Notes: a model not told the origin generated them from the letters alone. DNA of 64,000 nucleotides from Symbiodinium natans (GCA_905221605.1 CAJNDS010002232.1:414113-478112); one strand, 5' to 3'. Counted from the stretch's first letter, positions 36,244 to 48,298 are shown. Numbers and translations: made by a program.

Positions 36244-39200
36244 TTGCTTGGTTTCAGTCTTCAGTACGAAGTTGCCAGGGATTTTGAAGTACAGCTTATT
36301 TCAGACCCTAGGCTCTTTGATACGGAAGATAGTGGGGTTTCTTTTCCTAGCTCGAATAGGACGGACTTTCCCCGCTGCACTGTGCCCCTCCTCCCAAGAG
36401 GAGATCACCCACACAGCAAGGGATGCATCTGCAAAGCCACCAAGGCTTCGGGCCAGGCTAAAAGTGCTCTGCCCAAACTCGTGCGCTTCTGCGATAGTAC
36501 AGAGGACAAGCCGTCCCCCATGGACGAGCTTTCAGCCCGACTGTCCATCAGGGTGCTTAGAGCACTTAGACGCCAGCACCTTCCTGTGAGCTTTGCGACT
36601 CCGCCGGGAGCACGTAACTTTTGGCCCTACCCTTGTGCATCCGCATCCGTGCTTGACATTGCCCCCAAGGACCCGAGAGGTCTTGTTGTGCAGCCGCACC
36701 TGCCTCCCACATCTTGCTGCGCAGGGGTTCTGCAGAGGCATTCAGATGGGACACCAGCTAGGCCATTGCAAGCAAGTCCATGGCACGCTGCTTTCGTGCT
36801 CACGTCGGGCGACACAGACATGCATTTTGCTCCAAGCACTGACACGGCCTCAGGACAGCTGGAATCTTTTGCAACACAGGTTCCACTTTCTGAAGGGGCC
36901 TCCACAGCATGGCTGAGTGTGACCTCATCAGTGCCCTTGAATCAGCTCGATGTCTTTCAAGTGGGCACTGCCAGAGAGGAGGCATATGCTTTCTTTGACA
37001 CTGTTGGGCATGTTAGGCTGAGACGAATCCGGCCAGAATGGGATATCCTGCATGTGATTCAGGATGCCGTGAAGGCATCACTTGATGGTCCCATCACTGC
37101 TGTTGCGGTACTTAAGCCGGCATTCACAGGCCTCCCTGCCCTGCAACTGATCTTGCGAGCAGCACATGTCACCCCAGGGCGGCTCCCGGTACCTGTTGAT
37201 CTCAGGCGGCTCGGGAGGGAGTTTTGCACCTTGGCGCTGCCGGATGATGCGTCATCCTATGAAGTTGCCCTGCGCATCACTCAAGTGTGCCCAGGGCCTC
37301 CACGACGTTTTGCACCTGACGTCGCAAGGGGCAGGATCAGCCTAAACAGCCTCAGCCGTGCATGCACTGACCCATTCATGCCGGGGATTCTCCACCCGAC
37401 GCCTGCCCTGGTAGTGCAGACCCATGTTGCTTTTGAGAACACCCACAGCTCCGGAACAAGCAGCACGGGAGCCACCTCTAGCACGAATGATAGCGAAACG
37501 GCCTGTTTTGTTGTCATTCCCTACGAGGAGCACCAAGGCGATCTTGTTGTTGCGTTCCACACTCCAGGCAGGCTTGTGCGAATTGACAACTTTCCGCGCA
37601 TTGCCACGCATGCACAGGTCATCCAGGCTGCCACCAACCACCTTGCAAGGGAGACGGGGATAAGCCGGTGGCGGTCGCACTTTTTGCCCTTTCAGCCGCA
37701 CATGCACGGAGTTGATTTGCATTGCATGATGCTCCCCGCCGAGGGAGCTGCGCCCTGCAGGGAGGCTGTTCTTGCGGACCTGCGTGGGGTTTTTGGGCAG
37801 ACACCGCATGCTTTTGCCGCCATTCCCTTTAACCGCAGTTTGCCCCAGGTCGAACAGCGCATCTTGGCAAGCGTGAGGCAATTTTTGCTGGATTCAGCGT
37901 TGGCTGATCCACCCACTGACTTCATTCTGTCGCTTGCAGCAAAGGGGGGCATTCTTGCTCTTGCACAGCCAGCAGCGCATGCGACCCATGACACAGTCAG
38001 CACTGCCCTACACTTTCCAGGTCTAAGGCAGCTGCTCATGACCTTGGCGGCCACCCTGCCGTCCACCACGACTACCACCACAACCCCCGATGCAGAAGGG
38101 GAGCAACCTCCAGATAGCGGGGGACTTGACTCAACTATGCCGCCGCCTAGAAACCCGCTGATTTGCCGCCTTGGCATTCCGGAGTTCGGGGCTGTTTCGG
38201 TTGAATTCATAGGCAACCCTGATCTAGGACAGATCCTGGCTGCTTTGTGGCAGGCTGCAGCAAGAAAAGGGGCCACCCTGACAGGCTTCCATGTCATTGT
38301 CAACGCCTGCCAGCCAGAGCAGAGGGTTGCCTTCAGGGAGCTCCTTTTCACCTTGGTGCCGGCACAGGCCCATAGGGGTTCTTGGGTTTGGGTGGATAGG
38401 CGGCCCCTCGACAGCCTGGTCTTTATAGTTGTGCCTTTTAGAAGCACCACAGAGGCGCTACCCATTGTTGATCCCCGTATCAAAGGCTGGTTCCTCAACG
38501 GTGCACGCTGGACAGGCTTTCGAGAGGTCCCTTCTGGCTCGTTTGTGGCACCAGGCTTCTCCCCTGAAGCGCCTGACATCCGCACAGTCGGATATTTCCT
38601 GGACCGGCTGCCGGGCATTGCGGCACGCATGACCCCCTTGCCACCGCCGATTGGTAGCCAGACCTCCCCTCTTGACACCACCGCCCAGGATTGGCAGCAG
38701 CACATCATCCAACGCCTCGGCGACCTTGGGCATGCACAGGTGCACCAACAGGCTGTTGTCGTAGGCGAGGGGTTTTTCACGGTGGTACCTGTTCATGGGG
38801 CCGGAAGCCTAGAAGACATTGCGGCTTGGCTTTGTAAATGGGCCCAACTCCGAGCTCCACTGACAAGGTTGCATCAAACCAACGGTGTCCTAAATGGCCG
38901 GCATGTATACCTGCTTGGCCCCACCGACCTTGATGCGCAGCAAGAATACCTGAGGTTGAGCGTTACCAGCATGATGCCTGTGCTTTTTCGTGTGCCACAT
39001 TACGCTCTCCCTGACACACTGCGTACCATCGCGCCCATTGACGATGCATACTCGAGACCGGTGCCGGGCCGGCCCTGGTTTGCCTGTTTCTTCCCCTCAT
39101 CGGATTTTGGCGATTGGACGGACTTGCTGGTTGGCCACCACAGCTCGCCGCCAACGAGTCCGGGGCCGCGCACAGACACTTTTGAGATGGATCTGACGCC

Positions 39201-42200
39201 TGAGCAGGCCAGGAGATGGCGCAGGTCTCCGGCGCGTCTCATCACCAATCCCCGAGGTGCATCAGCTTGTCTGCAAAGACTCAACATGACTTGTCACGCG
39301 GAGGCCGACGGCACAGGGGCGACGTCATCCACGGAACCGCCTTGGACAAGAAGTCGTCAAAGGCCAGCTGCCGGGGTCTTTTATCAGGCAAACCAGGACG
39401 GGGCAGCGGCTACGGCCTCCACCTCCACGACTACCACCAACATGTTTGCACTCCCTGGCAGACCTGTCCTCTTCTTGGTGGCCGGAAGTGCAATTGCAGG
39501 GGTCCAACCGGCAAGCATGGAACCCACCGCGCTGATTCAGGCAGTATCTAGCCTGATGCATGAGCACGCCCTGCGGGGCAGCGCACCCTATCAAGGTGCA
39601 TTTCGCCTGGCGCAATCACACCCAGGCCGTACCGGCCCTATTACCGAAATACTCGCCCTCTGGCATCCACTCGATCTCCATCTCCACGTGCTCGTCGATC
39701 GCCGGCCACTCGGCGGAGGCCTGAGGCATGAGGTAATAGACTCCGATGTTGATGCGGAGGACTTCCTCAGCGGGGATGAGCGAAATGCCGGGGTGCGGGC
39801 ATATGTGAACGGCCTCCCAGGCCATATGATGGCAGGGACTCTTCAAGACGGCGATTATGTCCTCCTTACGGACTCGCCGCCTGCTGTGCCTGCTCTGCCA
39901 CGAGCCGCGCTCTTCCGTTCGTGGCCTCATCTTGACCTCTTTGCCGTTGATGTACCCACTGTGGAGCTTCTGCCACTGCCACAGGATGCTGACGAGGCCT
40001 TCCAAGTCCTCAGTGATGGCGTCGAGCGTGCATGCGAATCTCGCTTTATACTGCTTGGCAAGGCCTTGGCTGTCTCACAGACAGCTTTGGTCATCTCGAG
40101 GGTGCGAGGCGAGATCCAACTGCACATTCCGTGCCGCTTGCCCGCGACAGCAGCACAGATTTCTGAGGCACTTGCGCTACTGCCAGAGTGGCAAGACGCC
40201 CATCGGGTACATGACACAGGCATGATGTGTGGGGACTCCCCTATCTTCTTGGCGCAGGATAACTTCGAGGCACGGGAGACATGGCATCTAGTGCCGGTGC
40301 CATACATGCTGCGCCTCTTCCTGTTGTGGCCTGTTAATAACGATGTACTTCACATGGTTGCTGACCTGCCCTCCCCTCCCCACTTGCGGGTCAGCAGCCT
40401 TGAACAGCCCCAGCATGGAGCAGCGCATCATTATGTGCCCAGGCCAACCGAAGAGGCGCATAGCCTCTTGCAGACCCGGCAAGAGCTACCTCGACCAAAG
40501 ACGCAAGAACGCACAGATCTGGGCACTCCACCGTCAGATGCCGCTCTGCCTGCGTCCATGGGTTGCCGGGCTGATCACTTCCGGTTCGAAGGTACCCCTA
40601 TTGGCAATCCCACCTTTTTCCCGGAAGAGTTTGATGAGGTTATTGACCGGATTTTCCTTAATGTTGCAGGGCAGTCCGCCCCTCGTGCTTTCGCAGAGCC
40701 AGGCGCACGCTTCACTGTCTTTGACGTCCACCATCAAATCCGGATCATGACCTACCATCCGCGTCAGCGATGGGAGTGGACCTTGCTGATGGTCATACGC
40801 TCCATGCCACATGCTGTCAGATCGATCCAGCACTTGCAAGTGCCAGTGCCTGACTTCCCCGAGCCACAGTTTGTGGTAACGTTGGCAAATGCGGAGCCGG
40901 GCTTGGTGGCGTTACCCATTGATGGCCGTGGCATTGGCGGGGCGGTCTGTACTGCAAATGTCGCTCCACGGTCGACTTGGACCGACCTGGGGCACACACT
41001 TCTCCGCACACGCCCAGCTTCCTTCCATTGCGATGGGCTTGGGGAGCGTTATCTTGCCATCTTGCACTCCGGTCACCTGCTCTTGACAGACGCACGCGGG
41101 CCCGTGAGTGATCCTCTGCCTGACAGGATAATGCCCCTGCAATACCTTTTCCCTTTTGCCAGGCCCCCTACACCGCCCATTCCGGACAGCACAGGGAGCA
41201 CTGCGAATGAACAACAGCCTGACTCCGCCACCGCACAAGGCACACACGATTCGGTTGAGAACGCTTGTGTGGCAGCCCCGGAGCAACTCTGCGATCCTGG
41301 GGTGCGCATGACTGTGCCTACCCCGCTTGGCAGAAGGCATATCCTTTTCAGGCCGGAAAATTCGACGCACACTGAGCCCCTGCAGAAAGAAGCCCAAGCA
41401 TCATGTGACGACGCTGGCCAGAGCATTAAGCGGATCGCCCTTGATGAGCTGATTGAGCCGCCGCCAGCAGGACTTGCTTTTGGGCTGATCCCGGAGATCG
41501 GTCAGCACATATTGCATGAGCATTCGTGGGACAGCCTAGCCCAAGATCTGGATGCGATCCATTCTCTCTTGCCAGTGGCTCGACAAGGGTGGCACTCCCT
41601 TGCACCCTTTCAGCGACATCTGCCCCTTCAAGCCTGTTACTACTTCACTGACGGCTCCTTTTTTGCCGAAAAGGGCTTAGGGGGTTGGTCGGTCGTTGTT
41701 TTAGGACTGCAGGGTGGCGTTCCCGTTAGGGTGGGTTGGATAGGAGGGGCTGTCCCCGAAGCTACAGCGGCATACGATGGAGAGGTCCGAGCCATCGTGC
41801 ATGCCCTAGGGTTTTGCCTGCACAATCCTGTGGCACAGAGCTTCGTTGCAGCTGATTGCAGCGCAGCGCTTGACCTGGTTTTCGGCAGCGCTGCAATGCG
41901 TCCAGATGACGCGGCTGGGGCAGCTGCGGTCAGTTTGGGATGCGCTTGCCGCATCAAGGGGCTGCCCGTCTTCCCCTTCAAAGTCACGTCTCATACTGGT
42001 TGTGCCTTCAATGAACTTGCGGATGCCGTTGCAAAGTCTGCCGCTCTAGGCTCCGCATATCCAGCACTGGCTTTCATGCCGGACTGCTTCTGGCAAGGAG
42101 TGCACGAAGGCCACGTTGACTGGCTATGGGCTTGCTCTTGTCGGGCACTGGCTGCTTCCATGCCCTCATTGACTGCCGATGGCACTTGGACCAGAGCGGC

Positions 42201-43430
42201 TTGTTTGATGCCACCCTGTCAGCTGCCCAGCACGGGCTACTTTGACCCTGGGGCCAATGCCGCAGAACAAGATGTTGACGTCCTGTTTTTGCAGTACAAC
42301 TGCCTGTCCCTCAAAGGCCAAGCGGCGAAGGAAATCATGGCCAGGGGGCTTGATGCACTCAAATGCCACGCTGCCGGACTCCAAGAGACAAGAACCCATG
42401 AGACAGGCGTCAGTGCAAGTGGCAAATACTGGGTCTTAAGTTCGCCGGCCACATGTGAAGGCATCGGAGGATGCCAGCTTTGGCTGCACCGTTCCCAGGC
42501 GGTGAGCCACTCTGCGCAGCGACGACAACCGGCATTTTGGGACAGGGATAGCTTCTCCATCATCTGGGCCGAGCCGCAGCTCTTGGTTGCACTTGCGCAC
42601 GCTGGCGGAGTCAAGTTCTGCCTGGTCAGCGGACATGCACCCGTGGCGGCTGCCCCGCCCGATGTTCGCATGAAATGGTGGCGCTCTTTAGCACAAGCGC
42701 TGCGCCTCCCACCGCGGGGCTACGTGCCCATCCTTTTCCTTGATGCTAATGCCCGCTTTGAAAGCTCGTCGCTAGAGCCTGCTACCACCAGCTCACAACC
42801 ACGATGCCCAAATGCGCGGGAACTGCTGGATCTGGCAGCTGAATTCCGCCTGGAAGTGACCCACCAGTTTTCCCATTCAGGGAAACGCTTAACTTCCTGG
42901 CACAGCCCTCAGGGTCGCAAAGGGCTCATCGATTACATCCTCTATGATGCCACCTTCGCTGCGGCCACGCGGACAGAGGATACGCCTGACCTTAAGGACC
43001 TCCGCGCGGGTGTTGACCACAGCCCTGTGGCAGCAACCTTCAAGGCCAGGGTGATGGGCGCTGCAAACAAGCCCAAGCTGCGGATCTGTCAGCAAGCAGT
43101 ACGTACGGAATACGGCCTCTCGGTCGTACGACAGGCGCTGCACACCGCACCTACTATCGGGTGGGAGGTTGATGCGACGAGCCACGTCGAGGCATTACAT
43201 GCGCATCTTCAGACTTTTGTCTCGGCTAATTTGCCCTCTGTGCCAGCGCCGCCAAGACACCCGGCCCTCACAGAAGCCACCCTTGAAGAAGTTCAACGCA
43301 GGCGACTGCAACGCCTGCGCCTCCGGGCGCTTAGCCAGCAGGAGCGCAAAGCGGCACTTCTGTGTGTTTTCCGCGCTTGGCAAGGCCACCGCCCTCCGGT
43401 GGAACAATTCAGGCGGATATCAGCGCAGGT
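36244..43430 (+). CDS. LINE ORF2, 5' part: unknown N-terminal region, RNase H, AP endonuclease
   Basis: Open from 36244; the first ATG in frame is at 36520. About 1,790 residues of unrecognised sequence come first, Pro/Ala-rich linkers alternating with hydrophobic blocks that look like distant repeats. Residues about 1797-1930 are an RNase H fold: FTDGS (Asp at 41650), DGEVRAI, AADCSAAL, then SHTG and ELADA. Next is an AP/EEP endonuclease: QYNCLS, QETRTH, VSGHAP, LDANARF, DYILYD and DHSPV. The frame is genuine only to 43430. It then runs into the second copy of a tandem duplication in the wrong frame and stops at 43578. RNase H in front of the endonuclease is not the usual order of LINEs that carry RNase H. 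Confidence 0.85.
41902..43430 (+). repeat. direct tandem duplication within LINE ORF2, copy 1 (1,529 bp)
   Basis: Begins CCAGATGACGCGGCTGGGGC and ends GGATATCAGCGCAGGT. Identical, as far as I can read, to copy 2 apart from one 6-bp indel. The length is not a multiple of three, which is what breaks ORF2. Confidence 0.95.
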
Positions 43431-44965
43431 CCAGATGACGCGGCTGGGGCAGCTGCGGTCAGTTTGGGATGCGCTTGCCGCATCAAGGGGCTGCCCGTCT
43501 TCCCCTTCAAAGTCACGTCTCATACTGGTTGTGCCTTCAATGAACTTGCGGATGCCGTTGCAAAGTCTGCCGCTCTAGGCTCCGCATATCCAGCACTGGC
43601 TTTCATGCCGGACTGCTTCTGGCAAGGAGTGCACGAAGGCCACGTTGACTGGCTATGGGCTTGCTCTTGTCGGGCACTGGCTGCTTCCATGCCCTCATTG
43701 ACTGCCGATGGCACTTGGACCAGAGCGGCTTGTTTGATGCCACCCTGTCAGCTGCCCAGCACGGGCTACTTTGACCCAGAGCCTGGGGCCAATGCCGCAG
43801 AACAAGATGTTGACGTCCTGTTTTTGCAGTACAACTGCCTGTCCCTCAAAGGCCAAGCGGCGAAGGAAATCATGGCCAGGGGGCTTGATGCACTCAAATG
43901 CCACGCTGCCGGACTCCAAGAGACAAGAACCCATGAGACAGGCGTCAGTGCAAGTGGCAAATACTGGGTCTTAAGTTCGCCGGCCACATGTGAAGGCATC
44001 GGAGGATGCCAGCTTTGGCTGCACCGTTCCCAGGCGGTGAGCCACTCTGCGCAGCGACGACAACCGGCATTTTGGGACAGGGATAGCTTCTCCATCATCT
44101 GGGCCGAGCCGCAGCTCTTGGTTGCACTTGCGCACGCTGGCGGAGTCAAGTTCTGCCTGGTCAGCGGACATGCACCCGTGGCGGCTGCCCCGCCCGATGT
44201 TCGCATGAAATGGTGGCGCTCTTTAGCACAAGCGCTGCGCCTCCCACCGCGGGGCTACGTGCCCATCCTTTTCCTTGATGCTAATGCCCGCTTTGAAAGC
44301 TCGTCGCTAGAGCCTGCTACCACCAGCTCACAACCACGATGCCCAAATGCGCGGGAACTGCTGGATCTGGCAGCTGAATTCCGCCTGGAAGTGACCCACC
44401 AGTTTTCCCATTCAGGGAAACGCTTAACTTCCTGGCACAGCCCTCAGGGTCGCAAAGGGCTCATCGATTACATCCTCTATGATGCCACCTTCGCTGCGGC
44501 CACGCGGACAGAGGATACGCCTGACCTTAAGGACCTCCGCGCGGGTGTTGACCACAGCCCTGTGGCAGCAACCTTCAAGGCCAGGGTGATGGGCGCTGCA
44601 AACAAGCCCAAGCTGCGGATCTGTCAGCAAGCAGTACGTACGGAATACGGCCTCTCGGTCGTACGACAGGCGCTGCACACCGCACCTACTATCGGGTGGG
44701 AGGTTGATGCGACGAGCCACGTCGAGGCATTACATGCGCATCTTCAGACTTTTGTCTCGGCTAATTTGCCCTCTGTGCCAGCGCCGCCAAGACACCCGGC
44801 CCTCACAGAAGCCACCCTTGAAGAAGTTCAACGCAGGCGACTGCAACGCCTGCGCCTCCGGGCGCTTAGCCAGCAGGAGCGCAAAGCGGCACTTCTGTGT
44901 GTTTTCCGCGCTTGGCAAGGCCACCGCCCTCCGGTGGAACAATTCAGGCGGATATCAGCGCAGGT
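43431..44965 (+). repeat. direct tandem duplication within LINE ORF2, copy 2 (1,535 bp)
   Basis: Same sequence with an extra 6 bp (CCAGAGCCTGGGG against CCTGGGG) near 43780. The junction shares only GT with the original context, so it looks like an end-joining or template-switch event. Confidence 0.95.
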
Positions 44966-47480
44966 CGCAGACAATGTCATTGAACTCCACTGGCTGAACC
45001 GGCGTGTGCGGTACTGCTTCCAGGCGGACAAGGCGCAATTCATCCGCACTCAAACCGCCACGGCCCGAGAGGCGGGTCCGGCCGCCTTCGCACACTTGAT
45101 CCGAGCTGTGACACGCCAGGGCAGGAGGTTCAAGGTGCCCAAGGTTGTCCCACTGCTGCAGACTCCGACAGGGCCAGCAGTAGGGCGAGTCGAAGTTACC
45201 AAGCAGCTTGGCCAGCATTTTGCCAGGCCTGAGCGCGCCAGCTCGGTAACGCCTGACGACCTGCGTCGGACGGCAACTGCAGTGCAACCTTTTGACAAGG
45301 TGCTCGACGCGCAACAATGCCCAACACTCGCCGATCTGGTGCGGGGTTTCAAGGCACTCCAGGCAGGCAGAGCGTGTGGGCGCTCAGGAGTGCCGGCTGA
45401 AGCATATCAGGCCGATCCGGTACAAGCGGGAATTCTTTTCCTGCCTGTGATGCTCAAAATTGCGGCTAGGGGCACCAGCCCACTGCAGTGGTGCGGGGGT
45501 AACATGCACTCCATCCCCAAACCCAATAAAGATGCTTCCACGCCCGGAGGGTGGCGCTCGATCCTCTTGTTGGAGGCTGATACAAAGGCATACCAAAAAG
45601 CCCTACGACCGAAGCTCATTGAAAAGCTAGAACATGTCAGGGCTTCAGGACAGGTGGGGGGACTGCCACGCCGCACCCTGTCACAACCCTCGGCCTTCGT
45701 GAGGAGTCACCTGCTCTGGCTGCAAGCCAGCGGCCTCAGCGGAGGAGTCCTCTTTTTGGACTGCAAGGATGCATACTACTCCGTGGTCAGAGACCTCCTG
45801 ACCAGGGGAGAGTGTTGCAGCCTTAGCGCTGAACAGCTGCGGAGTCGAGCCGCCCTTCTTTTCGTCCATCGCAAAGATCAGGATGCCTTTGTTGAGGAAA
45901 TGCTTCGTGGGGACTGGGCAGAGGCCCTAGGCCTCCCCACGGAGCTCCACCGTTTGCTGAAGGCGCAACTGCATAGGACATGGTTTGCGGATGGCAGTCC
46001 TGGATTCACGCTCTACGCGACGGAGTCCGGATCCGCTCCTGGCGCGCCGATTGCAGACACCATTTTTGCCTTCCTCTTCAGCCGCTTCCTTCATGACGTG
46101 CAGGCCACCCTGCGTGACAGAGGACTCTCGTCACACCTGATACAGGGCTTTGAGCCTAAGCAGTGCACTGAGGCCCCGACCTGGGCGGACGATGTTGCCA
46201 TTCTTTTCCAGGCAGCACAGGCAGATGCTGTAGCGCCGGCCCTTAGCGCAGTCGGCGCCCTGGCTATTTTTGGGCTCTCTGCATTGGGGCTTGAAGCCAA
46301 CCTCGCCCCGGGGAAGACAGAGGCCCTTGTTGCACTGCGCGGCAATGGATCCAGGGCGGCACGGCAGCAACTCCTTTGCAGCGAAGTACCTGCCGTAGGG
46401 GTTCAGCTGCCCAGTGGCCATTTGGGCTTGCTGCGTGTAGTCAAGGAGTATACACACTTGGGCAGTGTCACTACTTCTGATTGCAGCGAGCTAGCCAACA
46501 TCAAGCACCGTGCAGGCCTAGTGCAGCAGGCCTTTCAGGTCTACAGGGCTCGCATTTTGCACAACCCCTGCCTCACCTTTGCCGAGAAACGGGAGCTGGT
46601 CTTGTCCAGGCTCGTTCCCAAGTATCTGCATGGCGCAGGGCTTTGGCGACTGCAGACGAGCCAGGAGCGCTCCTCCGCTGTCGCACCGCTGATGGGCATC
46701 TTCCGTGGCTGCATCCGCCCATTTTACAAGCGCAGTTCAGAACGGATGACGAACGCAGAGGTACTGTCCGCTCTGAAAGTAGCGAGCCCAGAAGAGTTTT
46801 TGCATTCTGCAAGGACCCGAGCTCTCGGAGAGATCACGGAAGAGGGCATGGAACCAACCTGGCCCGGCTTGGAGGCCGACGGGGTATGGCTGGTGGACGC
46901 GAGGACGTCACTCTTCGAGGTCGCCTCCGTGCACAAGCCCTTGGAGGCCCTGGTTCGACAGCTGCCGGCCACAGCCGATTTGGCGACGCTCGCAGATGTC
47001 CTGCGGGGAAAGCGGCCTTTGCTGCGTGTGGCTAGCCGCTTCTACCTGCGCAAATGTGGTCTACGGAGGCCTGACGTTTGCTGGGAGGAAGTGGACAAGC
47101 GAGTGGGGTCCGGTGTGGCAGTTGCTATTGTGAAGACCCAGGACTCCCGGCTCACGCACACTTGCGGCCTTTGTAATCGCAGTTTCCTGTCGAAGAGGCG
47201 CTTGTCGGTCCACCGAGCTACAACACACAGGCTGTACTCGGCAGGACGACGTGTATGCTTTGGGACCCGTTGCGAAGTCTGCTGTACAGAATTTTGGACA
47301 GGAGCTCGTTTGGCAGAGCATTTGCGCAAGCAGCCGAAGTGCAGAGCCACCTACGCTGGCTCGGACATGGCGCCTGACGCAATTAATGACAAAGGCAAAG
47401 CCTGGAAACCAGCTGTCGTGGCGCAGGGGCCACGCCCCTGGTGGGCCACACTTTTGCCTCCACAAGAGTCCGCGGGCTAG
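43431..47480 (+). CDS. LINE ORF2, 3' part: repeated endonuclease, reverse transcriptase, zinc fingers
   Basis: This frame repeats the end of RNase H and the whole endonuclease (43431-44965) and continues into reverse transcriptase: ACGRSGVPAEAY (RT1-2 region, about 45370), RSILLLEADTKAYQK, LFLDCKDAYYSVV (motif A, 45750), SGSAPGAPIADTIFAFLF (motif B) and TWADDVAILF (motif C with ADD, 46185). The C-terminus has a C2H2 finger (CGLCNRSFLSKRRLSVHR) and a CCHC-type finger (CEVCCTEFWTGARLAEHL). If the duplicated segment is counted once, the phase at 43430 and at 44965 is the same and ORF2 would be a single frame of about 3,230 codons. Confidence 0.88.
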   Translation, partial: PDDAAGAAAVSLGCACRIKGLPVFPFKVTSHTGCAFNELADAVAKSAALGSAYPALAFMPDCFWQGVHEGHVDWLWACSCRALAASMPSLTADGTWTRAACLMPPCQLPSTGYFDPEPGANAAEQDVDVLFLQYNCLSLKGQAAKEIMARGLDALKCHAAGLQETRTHETGVSASGKYWVLSSPATCEGIGGCQLWLHRSQAVSHSAQRRQPAFWDRDSFSIIWAEPQLLVALAHAGGVKFCLVSGHAPVAAAPPDVRMKWWRSLAQALRLPPRGYVPILFLDANARFESSSLEPATTSSQPRCPNARELLDLAAEFRLEVTHQFSHSGKRLTSWHSPQGRKGLIDYILYDATFAAATRTEDTPDLKDLRAGVDHSPVAATFKARVMGAANKPKLRICQQAVRTEYGLSVVRQALHTAPTIGWEVDATSHVEALHAHLQTFVSANLPSVPAPPRHPALTEATLEEVQRRRLQRLRLRALSQQERKAALLCVFRAWQGHRPPVEQFRRISAQVADNVIELHWLNRRVRYCFQADKAQFIRTQTATAREAGPAAFAHLIRAVTRQGRRFKVPKVVPLLQTPTGPAVGRVEVTKQLGQHFARPERASSVTPDDLRRTATAVQPFDKVLDAQQCPTLADLVRGFKALQAGRACGRSGVPAEAYQADPVQAGILFLPVMLKIAARGTSPLQWCGGNMHSIPKPNKDASTPGGWRSILLLEADTKAYQKALRPKLIEKLEHVRASGQVGGLPRRTLSQPSAFVRSHLLWLQASGLSGGVLFLDCKDAYYSVVRDLLTRGECCSLSAEQLRSRAALLFVHRKDQDAFVEEMLRGDWAEALGLPTELHRLLKAQLHRTWFADGSPGFTLYATESGSAPGAPIADTIFAFLFSRFLHDVQATLRDRGLSSHLIQGFEPKQCTEAPTWADDVAILFQAAQADAVAPALSAVGALAIFGLSALGLEANLAPGKTEALVALRGNGSRAARQQLLCSEVPAVGVQLPSGHLGLLRVVKEYTHLGSVTTSDCSELANIKHRAGLVQQAFQVYRARILHNPCLTFAEKRELVLSRLVPKYLHGAGLWRLQTSQERSSAVAPLMGIFRGCIRPFYKRSSERMTNAEVLSALKVASPEEFLHSARTRALGEITEEGMEPTWPGLEADGVWLVDARTSLFEVASVHKPLEALVRQLPATADLATLADVLRGKRPLLRVASRFYLRKCGLRRPDVCWEEVDKRVGSGVAVAIVKTQDSRLTHTCGLCNRSFLSKRRLSVHRATTHRLYSAGRRVCFGTRCEVCCTEFWTGARLAEHLRKQPKCRATYAGSDMAPDAINDKGKAWKPAVVAQGPRPWWATLLPPQESAG

Positions 47481-47612
47481 GGCATTGTATAGGAGCTCTC
47501 GAACCCGACTCCTTCAATTTTGGCCGTTAGGCTCTGACCTGGCCTCAGGCCTGCTGTTTTGCAAGAGAATTTATCGCGCGCTTTACAGCCCAAGCAAGTC
47601 CGCTTAAAAACC
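47481..47612 (+). other. LINE 3' untranslated region
   Basis: About 130 bp after the ORF2 stop before telomere-like CCCTCAACCCTAACCC begins. No recognisable tail repeat. Confidence 0.5.
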
Positions 47613-47779
47613 CTCAACCCTAACCCAACACCAAGAGGCAGGAGGATGAAGGCCTGGCTCCACCAGTAGGCCGCCTCCATGGAGCCATTCAGCAGGTCTT
47701 CGGGGCACGTCTGCCTGCCGAACCTCCGGGAGGGCCGAGCACCCTAGACCCAAAAAAGGGGTTCACCTTTATGTAAATA

Positions 47780-47835
47780 TATATATATATATATATACAT
47801 ACATCTATACACATATATATATGTATATACTAGGA
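47780..47835 (+). repeat. (AT)n microsatellite
   Basis: TATATATATATATATATACATACATC and following ATATATATATGT; no other signal. Confidence 0.9.
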
Positions 47836-48118
47836 TTCTATAGAACCCAAAAAGGCTAACCGTTTATAGAACGTAGGACTCTATATAATTCCAAAAAGGG
47901 AAAAGGTTTCCTGCCCGGTCCCCAAGGAACCCCGGCTCGGGGGTTCTGGTCAGGTCCCTGTACAACAAGGACACGGAGGAGCCGACGAAGAAGCTCACCC
48001 CGAACCAGTGGGATCGATGGAAGCACCAGATGAGCCTAGACTGAACTTCAAGAACCCTAGCAGGAATTAGAGAACTTTCGCTGCTTCTTCGGAATTGAAG
48101 TGCCCAAAAACTTCTCAG

Positions 48119-48298
48119 TTAAAAAAAGGAATTCCACATATCCCGAAGGAGCCCCGTGAATGACATGAGGATCCAGGCGTACTGGAACCCATCCCAGCCG
48201 TTTCGGTCTCGCGAGCTCGGGCCGGAGATGGCGTACAAGAGGGAGTCCACAAGGTATCCCAGGGCACCACAGGCAAAGAAAACCACTGAATCCCACAC
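48119..48298 (-). CDS. membrane-protein exon candidate
   Basis: Acceptor GCCCAAG|GTG. The open stretch of 59 codons plus TAA encodes VWDSVVFFACGALGYLVDSL, a polar SGPSSRDRNGWDG loop and YAWILMSFTGLLRDMWNSF. Two hydrophobic segments; likely a C-terminal exon. No family was recognised. The exon candidate at 51166-51218 may belong to the same gene. Confidence 0.5.
   Translation of the reverse strand: MWDSVVFFACGALGYLVDSLLYAISGPSSRDRNGWDGFQYAWILMSFTGLLRDMWNSFF

Larger units (their letters stand above)
34518..47612 (+). mobile_element. LINE-like (non-LTR) retrotransposon, ~13.1 kb
   Basis: A two-ORF element. ORF1 encodes a putative RNA-binding coiled-coil protein. ORF2 encodes RNase H, AP-type endonuclease and reverse transcriptase. 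There are no LTRs. Left and right borders are placed where telomere-like CCCTAAA/CCCTCAA repeats start (34515 and 47609), so the ends are approximate. No poly-A tail or target duplication could be identified; the 3' end reads GTCCGCTTAAAAACCCTCAA. An internal tandem duplication interrupts ORF2, so this copy is probably inactive unless that is an assembly error. Confidence 0.85.

Noticed and set aside
34736-36589. 617-codon frame overlapping LINE ORF1
   Set aside because: Shadow frame: low-complexity Gly/Arg/Ala sequence, whereas the frame starting at 35064 has the zinc ribbon and coiled coil.
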